Below are positions 28,378 through 36,567 of a stretch of DNA of 64,000 nt, piece after piece; within the stretch, counting starts at the first letter, position 1, and each line of letters begins with the position of its first letter. The DNA is from Pandoraea nosoerga. GTDB taxonomy: Bacteria; Pseudomonadota; Gammaproteobacteria; Burkholderiales; Burkholderiaceae. The notes below the pieces were generated by a model that saw only the letters and a list, made by a program, of their open reading frames with translations, did not search any database and had not been told where the DNA came from. Position numbers and translations under genes: made by a program. The stretch lies in contig NZ_CABPSC010000017.1 of the NCBI RefSeq assembly GCF_902459585.1, positions 1 to 64,000 on the forward strand. The letters are read 5' to 3'.

Positions 28378-28691
28378 CCGCAGATCGTCGACAGATAGCC
28401 GACGGATGGCGGGCTGACTGTCGGCAGAATGTGGGCGAAATGGGGGCGAAATGGGGGCGAAATGTGGTGAAACGTCCGCGAAATGTCGGGTGAAATGTCC
28501 TCGAAATGTCAGCGAAATGTCCGCAGCACCATCTTGCGGCCCTACCGGCACGCCTCGCTTCGCCGCCGGCCCGCGACCGGTCGGCGGTGAGCGAGGAGCG
28601 CGCACGCAGCCCCACGGCGCGCTCGTCAGTGGCACCGGACCGTGCGCACGCAGGCGCAAAGCCCCACGCCACGCCGCCGCGCCGCTACGCT
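28378..28691. repeat. Intergenic region with degenerate GCGAAATG repeat
   Basis: 314 bp between the unknown gene and msrA. From about 28434 to 28525 there are eight or nine units built on (G)CGAAATG(GGG/TCC), spaced 10-12 bp apart. The remainder is GC-rich without a convincing gene. Confidence 0.7.
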
Positions 28692-29264
28692 TCAGGCCGC
28701 CGGCTTGAGTCGACGCGCGAACTTCTCACGGAATTTCTTGAGCTTGGGCGCAACCACATAGGCGCAGTAGCCCTGCTCGGGGTGCTGACGGAAGTAATTC
28801 TGGTGATAGGCCTCGGCCGGCCAGAACGTCTGCGCGGGCACCACCTGTGTGACGATCGGCGCGGAGAACGTCATCTCGGCCATCAATTCGGCAATGAGGT
28901 GCTCGGCGACGTCCTTCTGCGTCTCGTCGTGATAGAAAATGGCCGAGCGGTACTGCGTGCCCACGTCGTTGCCCTGGCGATTGACGGTGGTCGGGTCGTG
29001 AATCGAGAAGAACACCACCAGCAGTTCCTCGAAGGTGAGGACATCCGGATCGAACGTCAGTTGCACGACTTCGGCGTGTCCCGTATCGCCCTGGCAGACC
29101 TGCTCATACGATGGATTGTCGACGTGCCCGCCTTCGTAACCGGAGACGACGGACTTCACGCCGTCGAGCTGCTGGTAGCAAGCTTCGAGACACCAAAAAC
29201 AGCCCCCGGCCAGCGTGGCCACTTCCGTTCGGGTATCGCTCGGGGCGTTCGTCTGCTCTGTCAT
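28692..29264 (-). CDS. msrA: Peptide-methionine (S)-S-oxide reductase
   Basis: Repairs oxidised methionine in proteins with thioredoxin as reductant. About 190 residues. The active-site motif GCFWC lies at residues 21-25 (nucleophile Cys22), with YEGGHVDNPSYEQVCQGDTGHAEVV and the C-terminal YCAYVVAPKLKKF also conserved. Two adjacent ATG codons begin the frame; I prefer the second (29264), five bases after GAGG. It is probably transcribed alone. No msrB is nearby. Confidence 0.95.
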   Translation of the reverse strand: MTEQTNAPSDTRTEVATLAGGCFWCLEACYQQLDGVKSVVSGYEGGHVDNPSYEQVCQGDTGHAEVVQLTFDPDVLTFEELLVVFFSIHDPTTVNRQGNDVGTQYRSAIFYHDETQKDVAEHLIAELMAEMTFSAPIVTQVVPAQTFWPAEAYHQNYFRQHPEQGYCAYVVAPKLKKFREKFARRLKPAA

Positions 29265-29313
29265 CATGACCTCGCTTGTCGATAGGTGCGGCGCACAGGA
29301 CACGCACGAAACC

Positions 29314-29350
29314 AATGGGGCGGGCGCTCGTGGTGAGCACCCGCCCCATT
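29314..29350 (-). terminator. Hairpin between hutG-like gene and msrA
   Basis: A near-perfect stem of about 16 bp (AATGGGGCGGGCGCTC / GAGCACCCGCCCCATT) with a 5-nt loop. No T-tract follows on the minus strand, so it is a probable transcript-end structure rather than a certain terminator of the ABC-hutG operon. Confidence 0.55.
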
Positions 29351-29421
29351 GTCGCGCAGAAGTCCGGCAAACGGCGCAAATAACCCTACGCGCGAGTGAT
29401 GCGCCGGGCGACGCGCGACGC

Positions 29422-30369
29422 CTAGTCGGTCGACTGCGTGATGAGCGGATGCAAAAGCCGCGCGCCCACGCGAGCCGTCAGGCCGTCGCGGTCGTATGTC
29501 GGGTTGTACTCCGCGATGTCTGCCACGCGCAGCTTGCCACAGCGGCGCACCACGCCGATGAGCGTCTCGACGACTTCCAGCGCCACCCCATGCGCGGCCG
29601 GCGCCGACACGCCCGGCGCCTTCTCGCCCGGCAACACGTCCATGTCGATCGTGAGGTACACGTGGCTCACCTGCGCGAGCTTCTTTTCCAGGCGCTCGCA
29701 CATCTGCGGCAGGCGATGCGCGAGCATCGTCTCGTCGAGCCAGTAGTCCACGTTCAGCGACGCCGCGCGCTCGAACAGTGCGTCGGTGTTGCTGTAACGG
29801 CTCACGCCCAGACATGCATAGTGAAACGGCGCCTGGCGTCCCGCAAGCAACTGCGAGATCTGCCAGAACGGCGTGCCCGAGCTCGCCGTGGGCTGCGCGC
29901 GCAGGTCGAAGTGCGCGTCGAAGTTGAGGATCAGGATCGGCTCGTCGCGCAGGCGGTCGCCGAAGTGCTCGGCTACGCCGAGGAACGTGCCATAGGCGAT
30001 CTCGTGTCCACCGCCCAACACGACCGGCCGCGCGCCCGCGGCCAGCACCTCGGCCACGCGGTGGCCCAGAGCGGCCTGCGCGGCTTCGAGCCGGTTGTCG
30101 GCACACACCACGTTGCCGCCGTCGAACACGGCGGGCGTGCCGTGCACGGGCAGGCTCGCCAGCGCGCGGCGCAGCATGTCGGGGCCGGCCACGGCGCCTT
30201 GCCGGCCGTGATTGCGGCGCACGCCTTCGTCGCTGCAAAAGCCAAGCACGACGGCGCCGCCGGCGACCTGCGAGGCGTCGTAGTCGCGCAGCACCTGGTG
30301 CAGACGCAGGGTGTGACCGGCTTCGCCGGTGTCCACACGGCCTTGCCAGACCGTTCTATCGATTGTCAT
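29422..30369 (-). CDS. hutG: Formimidoylglutamase (ureohydrolase/arginase family)
   Basis: Binuclear-manganese hydrolase that splits N-formimidoyl-L-glutamate to glutamate and formamide in histidine catabolism. 315 residues. Metal-ligand motifs are present in order: GGGHEIAYG (~116), NFDAHFDLR (~146) and TIDMDVLPG (~232). It lies 17 bp after the ABC ATPase gene and should be cotranscribed with it. No hutH, hutU or hutI is in the window, so another guanidino or formimino substrate imported by that transporter cannot be excluded. Confidence 0.85.
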   Translation of the reverse strand: MTIDRTVWQGRVDTGEAGHTLRLHQVLRDYDASQVAGGAVVLGFCSDEGVRRNHGRQGAVAGPDMLRRALASLPVHGTPAVFDGGNVVCADNRLEAAQAALGHRVAEVLAAGARPVVLGGGHEIAYGTFLGVAEHFGDRLRDEPILILNFDAHFDLRAQPTASSGTPFWQISQLLAGRQAPFHYACLGVSRYSNTDALFERAASLNVDYWLDETMLAHRLPQMCERLEKKLAQVSHVYLTIDMDVLPGEKAPGVSAPAAHGVALEVVETLIGVVRRCGKLRVADIAEYNPTYDRDGLTARVGARLLHPLITQSTD

Positions 30370-30386
30370 ACCTTGCCCGCCTTGCC

Positions 30387-31163
30387 TTACCGTGCGATGA
30401 CCGCTTGCAGGAATTCGCGCGTGCGCGCTTCGCGCGGCGCCGTGAAGATCTGCTCCGGCGGACCGGCCTCGATGATGCGGCCCTGATCCATCACGACGAC
30501 CACATCCGCCACTTCGCGCGCGAACCCCATTTCGTGCGTGACGACGAGCATCGTCATGCCGTCATTGGCGAGCGCCTTCATTACCTGCAGCACTTCGCCG
30601 ACGAGTTCCGGGTCCAGCGCGGAGGTCGGCTCGTCGAAGAGCATCACCTGCGGCTGCATGGCCAGCGCGCGCGCAATCGCGACGCGCTGCTTCTGGCCGC
30701 CCGAGAGCGTACCCGGGAACACATCCGCCTTCGCGGCGAGGCCCACCTTGGCGAGCAGCTCGCGAGCGAGCTTCTCGGCCTGTGCGCTCTTCATGCCGCG
30801 CAGCTTCTTCGGCGCGAGCGTGACGTTATCGAGCACGCTCAGATGCGGGAACAGGTTGAACGACTGGAACACCATGCCCACGTCGGTACGCAGCTGGTTG
30901 AGCGCGCTCTCGCCCATCATCTTGCCGTGATCGACGAGTTTCTTGCCCACGATTTCGATGGTGCCCTGCTCGGCCGTCTCCAATCCGTTGCAGCAGCGCA
31001 GGAACGTGCTCTTGCCCGAGCCGCTCGGGCCGATGACCACGACGACCTGGCGCGCATCGACTTCGAAATCGATGCCCTTGAGCACCTGATGGCTGCCGTA
31101 GGCCTTGCCGAGCCCTTCGATCTTCAGGATCGGGGCGCCGAATTCTTTCTTCACTTCGCTCAT
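30387..31163 (-). CDS. Polar amino-acid ABC transporter, ATP-binding protein
   Basis: GlnQ/HisP-type ATPase of 258 residues. Walker [14 protein letters not shown]-loop [12 protein letters not shown], signature [15 protein letters not shown], Walker [14 protein letters not shown] and the H-loop [10 protein letters not shown] are intact. ATG 31163 overlaps the permease stop by 4 bp (ATGA), showing coupling. Confidence 0.96.
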   Translation of the reverse strand: MSEVKKEFGAPILKIEGLGKAYGSHQVLKGIDFEVDARQVVVVIGPSGSGKSTFLRCCNGLETAEQGTIEIVGKKLVDHGKMMGESALNQLRTDVGMVFQSFNLFPHLSVLDNVTLAPKKLRGMKSAQAEKLARELLAKVGLAAKADVFPGTLSGGQKQRVAIARALAMQPQVMLFDEPTSALDPELVGEVLQVMKALANDGMTMLVVTHEMGFAREVADVVVVMDQGRIIEAGPPEQIFTAPREARTREFLQAVIAR

Positions 31164-31828
31164 TGCACGGCACCTCCGGCGCGCAGGGACTTCTCGGCGC
31201 GCTGCAGGAGCAGCGTGGTGACGCCGGTCAGGATCAGATAGACGAACGCGATCGCCAGATACACTTCCAGCGAGCGATACGACACGCTGATGATCTTCTG
31301 GCCTTCGTGCATCACGTCGTGGATGGTGAGCAGCGACACGAGGGCCGAGTTCTTGATCAGCGCAATGAATTCGTTGCCAAGCGGCGGGATCATGCGCACG
31401 ACGGCCTGGGGCAGAATCACCGAGCGCATGGCCATGCCATAGGGCATGCCGAGCGAGCGGGCGGCTTCCATCTGGCCGCGCTCGATCGACTGGATGGCCC
31501 CGCGCACGATCTCCGAGACGTAGGCGCCGCTGTAGATGCCCAGGCCCAGCACACCGCACATGAATGCCGGCAGCAGAATGTTGAACTGAGGCAGGCCGAA
31601 GAACAGGATGAACAGTTGCACCAGCAGCGGCGTGCCCCGAATGAACGTGACATAGGCGGTGCAGATGCCGTACCGGATGCGGTGCGCCGGGTTCAGGCGC
31701 CCCATGCCGACCAGCAGGCCCAGCACACAGCCGAGCGCCAGCGCACAGGCGGTTACCTCGATGGTAACGAGCGCTCCGCGCGCGAGGTCTTGCCAGTTCG
31801 CCCACACCGGCGAAAAATCGAGTTCCAT
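31160..31828 (-). CDS. Polar amino-acid ABC transporter, permease
   Basis: 222-residue HisM/GlnP-like permease with about five helices. The EAA-type loop for ATPase contact reads [22 protein letters not shown] at ~130-151. A single permease gene is present, so the transporter probably uses a homodimer. It follows the binding-protein gene after 108 bp that include a strong hairpin. Confidence 0.95.
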   Translation of the reverse strand: MELDFSPVWANWQDLARGALVTIEVTACALALGCVLGLLVGMGRLNPAHRIRYGICTAYVTFIRGTPLLVQLFILFFGLPQFNILLPAFMCGVLGLGIYSGAYVSEIVRGAIQSIERGQMEAARSLGMPYGMAMRSVILPQAVVRMIPPLGNEFIALIKNSALVSLLTIHDVMHEGQKIISVSYRSLEVYLAIAFVYLILTGVTTLLLQRAEKSLRAGGAVQ

Positions 31829-31865
31829 GCGTACTCCGTCAGTTGCTCTACTGCCTTGTTGCGTC

Positions 31866-31909
31866 GGCGGGCGCCGTCACCCCGCATTCTGGGTGACGGA
31901 GCGCCCGCC
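31866..31909 (-). promoter_or_regulatory. Intra-operon hairpin between binding-protein and permease genes
   Basis: A long GC-rich inverted repeat (GGCGGGCGCCGTCACCC against GGGTGACGGAGCGCCCGCC, one bulge) fills much of the gap. Structures here commonly protect the upstream mRNA or attenuate transcription, giving an excess of binding protein over membrane parts. Confidence 0.7.
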
Positions 31910-31936
31910 CGGTATTGCGTGTCGAACCGCTCGGCC

Positions 31937-32674
31937 TTACTTGGCGCTGCCGAAATACTTCGTCACCAGCGCGGTGTAGGTGCCGTCGGCGCGAACCTTC
32001 TCCAGCGCCTTGTTGAGTTCGTTGGTCAGTTCGGTGTCGCCCTTGCGCACGGCGAAGCCATAGCGCTCGACGGTCAGCGTCTTGTCGAGCACCTTCACGC
32101 TCGGGTTGGCCTTGGCGTACAGCAGCGCGGCCGGCTTGCCGGTCACGGCGGCGTCGGAGCGGCCGATCTTCACGAGCTCGAACATCTGGTCGTTCTTCTC
32201 GACTTCCACGCGCTCGACCTTCGGATAGCTGTCCTTGAGGAACTGCACCGACTTCGTGCCGACCTGCACCGACACCTTCTTGCCGTTCAGGTCTGCCGGC
32301 TCCTTGATCGAGGTGTTGTCCGCCTTGACCATGATCGCCAGACCGCCGGTGTAGTACGGGTGCGTGAAGTTCACGACCTTCAGGCGCTCGTCGGTGATGT
32401 AGATGGCCGATGCGGCGACGTCCACGCGCTTGGACAGCACGGCCGGAATCAGGCCCTTGAAGTCGATGTCGGTCCACTCGACCTTCTTGCCCATCGCCTT
32501 GCCCAGCGCTTCGATCAGTTCCACGTCGAAGCCGGTGCGCTTGCCGTTTTCCACGTATTCGAACGGCGCGAAGGTGGCATCGGTGGCCACGCGCAGCACG
32601 TCGTCGGCGGCGAAAACCTTGCTCGAGCAGGTGACGGCCAGCGCCATCGTGAAGAGGATGTGACGCAATTTCAT
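31937..32674 (-). CDS. Polar amino-acid ABC transporter, periplasmic binding protein
   Basis: 245 residues with a 22-residue signal peptide (MKLRHILFTMALAVTCSSKVFA). SBP family 3 begins ADDVLRVATDATFAPFEYVENGKRTGFDVELIEALGKAMG and includes SAIYITDERLKVVNFTHPYYTGG. The start at ATG 32674 is set by AAGGAG. It lies 38 bp downstream of the IclR regulator. The ligand is probably a polar or basic amino acid; the attached hutG-like gene suggests histidine, arginine or a derivative. Confidence 0.95.
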   Translation of the reverse strand: MKLRHILFTMALAVTCSSKVFAADDVLRVATDATFAPFEYVENGKRTGFDVELIEALGKAMGKKVEWTDIDFKGLIPAVLSKRVDVAASAIYITDERLKVVNFTHPYYTGGLAIMVKADNTSIKEPADLNGKKVSVQVGTKSVQFLKDSYPKVERVEVEKNDQMFELVKIGRSDAAVTGKPAALLYAKANPSVKVLDKTLTVERYGFAVRKGDTELTNELNKALEKVRADGTYTALVTKYFGSAK

Positions 32675-32712
32675 CTGGGTACTCCTTCGTGTAGTCTCGG
32701 TCGGATAACCGG

Positions 32713-33459
32713 TTAAAAGTACTGCAAGCGATTTGAAATACGTTCTGCTGCCGCCACCGTGAGGCGGATCAGCTCTTCGTGGCGCTGCGCCACGCGCACA
32801 GCCGGCGCCATCAGCGTGATGGTGCCTTCCAGACGCTCCTTGGCGGCGAACACCGGGGCCGACACGCCCCAGACGCCGAAGTCGACTTCGCTCTCGGACA
32901 CCGCATACCGCTGCTTGCGAATCTCCTCGATCTGCGCGGCAAGGCGCTCCTGCGCTACCGGCTGGCCAGCGAGCTGGCGCCCGATCAGCGCTTCGCGCGT
33001 GGCCTGCGGAAGGAATGAGAGCAAGGCCTTGGCCGACGCGCCGTGCACCAGCGGATGCGCACGCCCCTTGGCAAACGAGCAGCGCAGCGACTGCTCGCTC
33101 TCGTGCATGTCGAGGCAAACGACCTGGCCGTTGGCCGCGACGAGCAGACCCACGGTCTCGCCGGTGCGTTGCACCAGCGCCTCGATTTCCTCGCGGGCCT
33201 GGGTGACGAGATGCGAGTTGTGGTCGAAACCCCACGCCAGTTGCACGCCGACCGGCCCTGGCTCGTAGAGCGCCTCATGGGCGTGCTCCTGCACCAGCCC
33301 CCACTTCTTGAGCGGCACGAGGTGGCGATAAACCGTGGAGAGCGGCAGGCTCGTTTGCGCGGCGATCTCGCGTGCCGCGATCGGCCGTCCGTGACGCGCA
33401 ACGGTCACAAGGACCTGCAGCACGCGCTCGGAGACCGAATGCGCTTCGGTGGTGTCCAT
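32713..33459 (-). CDS. IclR-family transcriptional regulator
   Basis: 248 residues. The winged helix at ~8-66 (VLQVLVTVARHGRPIAAREIAAQTSLPLSTVYRHL) is followed by the IclR effector domain (~80-240, with GASAKALLSFLP). It heads the minus-strand run regulator, binding protein, permease, ATPase, hutG-like, and probably controls it according to the transported compound. It is unrelated to the second IclR protein at 43 kb beyond family level. Confidence 0.93.
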   Translation of the reverse strand: MDTTEAHSVSERVLQVLVTVARHGRPIAAREIAAQTSLPLSTVYRHLVPLKKWGLVQEHAHEALYEPGPVGVQLAWGFDHNSHLVTQAREEIEALVQRTGETVGLLVAANGQVVCLDMHESEQSLRCSFAKGRAHPLVHGASAKALLSFLPQATREALIGRQLAGQPVAQERLAAQIEEIRKQRYAVSESEVDFGVWGVSAPVFAAKERLEGTITLMAPAVRVAQRHEELIRLTVAAAERISNRLQYF

Positions 33460-33604
33460 CGTCTGAGAAAAACGGAAGCAAGCAGAAAGATCAGCGGAAT
33501 CAGGGAACTGCGCCGCCGATCACGGCATGGGCGCTATCTTGCTGCGCAATTTCCCAAAACAAAAAATCAAATTCTCACTCAATGATAACAAAGACGAGCT
33601 TTAC

Positions 33605-33627
33605 GCATAGGGATTTTCCCTTATGCA
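33605..33627. promoter_or_regulatory. Near-perfect palindrome upstream of the iclR gene
   Basis: GCATAGGGA-TTT-TCCCTTATGC: arms match except for one inserted base. It lies in an AT-rich stretch ~150 bp before the regulator's ATG, a plausible autoregulatory site. Confidence 0.45.
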
Positions 33628-33644
33628 TCGCGGAAAACGAGGAT

Positions 33645-33685
33645 AAAAAAACGCCGAAGCCATTTCAAATCAATGACTTCGGCGT
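33645..33685 (-). terminator. Intrinsic terminator of the catabolic ligase operon
   Basis: Read on the minus strand: ACGCCGAAG, a 17-nt loop, CTTCGGCGT, then TTTTTT. It starts about 30 bp past the ligase stop and is one of the clearest terminators in the window. Confidence 0.9.
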
Positions 33686-33715
33686 GTTCCGGGAAAATTG
33701 GAATGTCGCTTCCGA

Positions 33716-35278
33716 TTAGCGATTGTCGGTCGACGTTGGGGGGTCCGTGAACGACGATAGCCAGCCGATGAGAATCGGTTTCTGGACTTTCCCAAGGGCG
33801 CTCTTCGGCAGCGTCTCGCGAAGGACGACGCGACGAGGCAGTTTGAACCGGGCGATGCGCGTGGACAGGAAGTCGAGCACCGCCTGCTGCGTAACGGGCG
33901 AGCCGTCCGACGACGATGAAGCCGGCACGATCACGGCGACGGGCACTTCGCCCCAGCGCTCGTCCGGCACGCCGACGACGGCCGCCTCGAGCACGCCCGG
34001 ACAGTCGGCCAGCGCGTTCTCGATTTCCGCCGGATAGATGTTCTCGCCGCCGGAGATGATCATGTCCTTGCTGCGACCCACGACCTCGAAGCAGCCGTCC
34101 TCGCGCAGCCGGGCCCGATCGCCCGAGCGGAACCAGCCGGCCTCGAAGGACGGATGTGCCGGTGCGCGCCAATATTCGCGCATGACATTGGGCGCGCGAA
34201 TCACGATCTCGCCCACCTCGCCGGGCGCCGCGTCGGCGCCCGCGACGTCCACGAGTCGCACCTCGACACCGGGGCATGCGCGCCCTACCGCGCCGGGGTG
34301 GGCCGTCGCCTCGCCAAAGCGCAACGCGATCGACACCGGCCCGGTCTCCGTCGCGCCATACACCTGGCCGAGCGGGATGCCGCGCGCGTGAAAAGCCTCG
34401 ATGGCCGACATCGGCACCACCGACGAGCCGGCCATCACCCCACGCAGCGACGAGAGATCGGTCGCCGCCCACTGTGGATGCAGTTGCACCGCGCGCATCG
34501 TCGCCGGCACCATCAGCGAGAGCGTCGGCCGATGCGCGGCGACGTCGGCCAGCCAGGCCGCCGGATCGAAACGCGGGTGCAGCGTCACGCTCGCACCGCG
34601 CAACAGTGCGGGCAGCGTCTGGATGCACAGGCCGCCGACGTGGAACATCGGCAGCGTGGAGAGCACGTGGTCGGCGGCGCTCATGTCGTGCGCCCACCAG
34701 CTGGCATGCGCGTTCGCGAGCAGGCCGGCCTGGGTATGCAGCGCCCCCTTCGGCTCGCCTGTCGTGCCGGACGTGTAAGCGAGCAGCACCGGCGCATCGG
34801 CGGCGACCTCGGGATACTCGACCGGCTTGGCCGACGGCACCGCGATCAGACCTTCGATCGGCGCGATGGCCGGCGGCGGCAGATCGGCGATCGGGGTCTG
34901 CTCCAGGGCGTGACGGATCTGGCGGGCGGCGGCGCGGTGCATGGCGTCGAACCACAGCACGCGCACGCCGGCGTGGCGCACGATGGCGGCCAGTTCCGGG
35001 ACGGCCAGACGGAAGTTCAGCGGCAAGAAAATCGCGCCGGCGCGCGCGCAGGCGAACAGCAGCGCGATTTGCAGCTCGTCGTTCAGGCCCAGGCAGGCAA
35101 CGCGGTCGCCCGGCGCGATGCGCCACGTCTCACGCAAATGCCCGCCCACGCGCTCGATGCGCCGCCACAGCGCGGCGTAGTCCGTCTGCTGCGCGTCATT
35201 GCCGGTGCCGCAACGCAACGCCAGCCGTCCGGGCGTGGCACGCGCGTGAGCGGCAAGCGCTTCTACAAAAGGCGTCAA
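33716..35278 (-). CDS. Acyl/aryl-CoA synthetase (AMP-forming, class I adenylate-forming)
   Basis: About 520 residues. It activates a carboxylic acid as the adenylate and then the CoA thioester. AMP motif YTSGTTGEPKGAL (~168-180), GATETGPVS, FRSGDRARL, the SKDMIISGGENIYPAEIE hinge and the C-terminal Lys (LPKSALGKVQK) are all intact. The best start is TTG 35278, eight bases after GGAG; longer in-frame versions to 35488 run into the upstream gene. It is last in a four-gene operon after the ACAD-like gene (35-bp gap). Substrate class unknown; company suggests an aromatic or heteroaromatic acid or its ring-cleavage product. Confidence 0.9.
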   Translation of the reverse strand: MTPFVEALAAHARATPGRLALRCGTGNDAQQTDYAALWRRIERVGGHLRETWRIAPGDRVACLGLNDELQIALLFACARAGAIFLPLNFRLAVPELAAIVRHAGVRVLWFDAMHRAAARQIRHALEQTPIADLPPPAIAPIEGLIAVPSAKPVEYPEVAADAPVLLAYTSGTTGEPKGALHTQAGLLANAHASWWAHDMSAADHVLSTLPMFHVGGLCIQTLPALLRGASVTLHPRFDPAAWLADVAAHRPTLSLMVPATMRAVQLHPQWAATDLSSLRGVMAGSSVVPMSAIEAFHARGIPLGQVYGATETGPVSIALRFGEATAHPGAVGRACPGVEVRLVDVAGADAAPGEVGEIVIRAPNVMREYWRAPAHPSFEAGWFRSGDRARLREDGCFEVVGRSKDMIISGGENIYPAEIENALADCPGVLEAAVVGVPDERWGEVPVAVIVPASSSSDGSPVTQQAVLDFLSTRIARFKLPRRVVLRETLPKSALGKVQKPILIGWLSSFTDPPTSTDNR

Positions 35279-35313
35279 CTTGTTCTCCGTGACAAGAGAG
35301 GCGGACGAGCGGA

Positions 35314-36558
35314 TTACTCGTCGCGCTCGCCCGGTTCGTAGAGCGCCTCGCGGCCGATACGGTCGAGACAAAGCTCGGCCGTCCACGGCAGCATCAGCGC
35401 GCCGCAGCGCGAATCGCGGTACATGCGCTCGAGCGGCAAGGTCTTGAGCATCGACTGCCCGCCGCAGGTGCGAATTGCGAGGCGGCACAGCTCGTTGGCA
35501 TTTTCCATGATCGTGTACTGCGCCGCGTAAGCACGCAGACGCGCTTCCTTTCCGGGGTCGGCGCGGCCGTCCTGCAGCGCGCGCAGGAACAGTGCGCGCG
35601 TCTGCTCGAGCATGATGTGCATCTGCGCCACCGCGATCTGCTTGGTCGGGTACATGCGGCGCTTGACCGGCGCGCCCATGCCCTCGGCTTCGCCGCGCAG
35701 ATAGCGAACGGTGAAGTCATACGCGGCTTGCGCAATGCCCATGTAGGTTGGCGCCAGCGTCATGAACATGTGCGGCCAGCGGCTCGCGGCCTGATAGTAG
35801 ACGCCGCGCGGCATGAGCTGCAACTCGTCGGGCACGAAAACGTCCTTGAACAGCAGCGTGCGCGAGACCGTGCCGCGCATGCCGAGCGGGTCCCAGTCGC
35901 CCGTGACGGTCACGCCCGGGGCGTCGCCCGGCACGGCGATGTAGAACGTGTCCTTCATCGACAGCTCGGGCTTGTCCTCGGTACACAACACGCCGTAATA
36001 GTTCGCCGCGCCCGAGAGCGACGCGAAGATCTTGCGGCCGTTGATCTTCCAGCCGCCCGCCACTTTCGTGGCGGTCGTGCCGAACGGCGCCTTGCCCGCT
36101 GCCGCCGCGCTTCCTTCCGAGAACGGCTGCGCATAGATCGCACCGTCCTGGATCACGCGGGCGAAGTGATGCTCACGATATTTCTGATGCTCGGCGCGCT
36201 GCTCGGGCGTCATGTCGAGATCGTCGGCGAGAATGCCGGTCCACATCATCGAGCAGGTGTGCATGTTGAACGTGAGCGCGGTCGCGCCGCAGTGGCGGCC
36301 CAGCTCGGCGGAGACCATCATGTACGTGGCAAAGTCAGCCCCGAGGCCGCCGTGCGACTCGGGAATGCACAGCTTGAGCAAGCCTGCCGCGCGCATGTCG
36401 TCGTAGTTCTCGAACGGGAACGACGCTTCGCGATCCCAGCGCGCGGCGCGCGGCGCGAGCGACTCGCGTCCGACCTGCTCCGCGAGCGCCAGCAGGCGCC
36501 GCTGCTTGTCCGTGAGCGGATAGTGCTCGCCGACGATCGAAGGGGGCTGATAGGCCAC
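35314..36558 (-). CDS. Acyl-CoA-dehydrogenase-like flavoprotein, atypical active site
   Basis: 414 residues with the ACAD fold: N-terminal helices (LLALAEQVGRESLAPRAARWDRE), the middle beta domain (GGWKINGRKIFASLSGAANYY) and C-terminal helices. Where classical members carry the catalytic YEGT, this one reads LPWT (Pro at ~391), so the usual base is absent. That is known for flavin-dependent monooxygenases of this fold that use reduced flavin from a partner reductase, and a flavin reductase gene lies in the divergent arm of the same cluster. Dehydrogenase with the base elsewhere remains possible. Confidence 0.88.
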   Translation of the reverse strand: MAYQPPSIVGEHYPLTDKQRRLLALAEQVGRESLAPRAARWDREASFPFENYDDMRAAGLLKLCIPESHGGLGADFATYMMVSAELGRHCGATALTFNMHTCSMMWTGILADDLDMTPEQRAEHQKYREHHFARVIQDGAIYAQPFSEGSAAAAGKAPFGTTATKVAGGWKINGRKIFASLSGAANYYGVLCTEDKPELSMKDTFYIAVPGDAPGVTVTGDWDPLGMRGTVSRTLLFKDVFVPDELQLMPRGVYYQAASRWPHMFMTLAPTYMGIAQAAYDFTVRYLRGEAEGMGAPVKRRMYPTKQIAVAQMHIMLEQTRALFLRALQDGRADPGKEARLRAYAAQYTIMENANELCRLAIRTCGGQSMLKTLPLERMYRDSRCGALMLPWTAELCLDRIGREALYEPGERDE

Positions 36559-36567
36559 GATAGTCTC

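Noticed and set aside
31937-33235. Long in-frame extension of the binding-protein gene over iclR
   Set aside because: A perfect signal peptide with AAGGAG at 32674 fixes the start. The extension is an off-frame copy of iclR.
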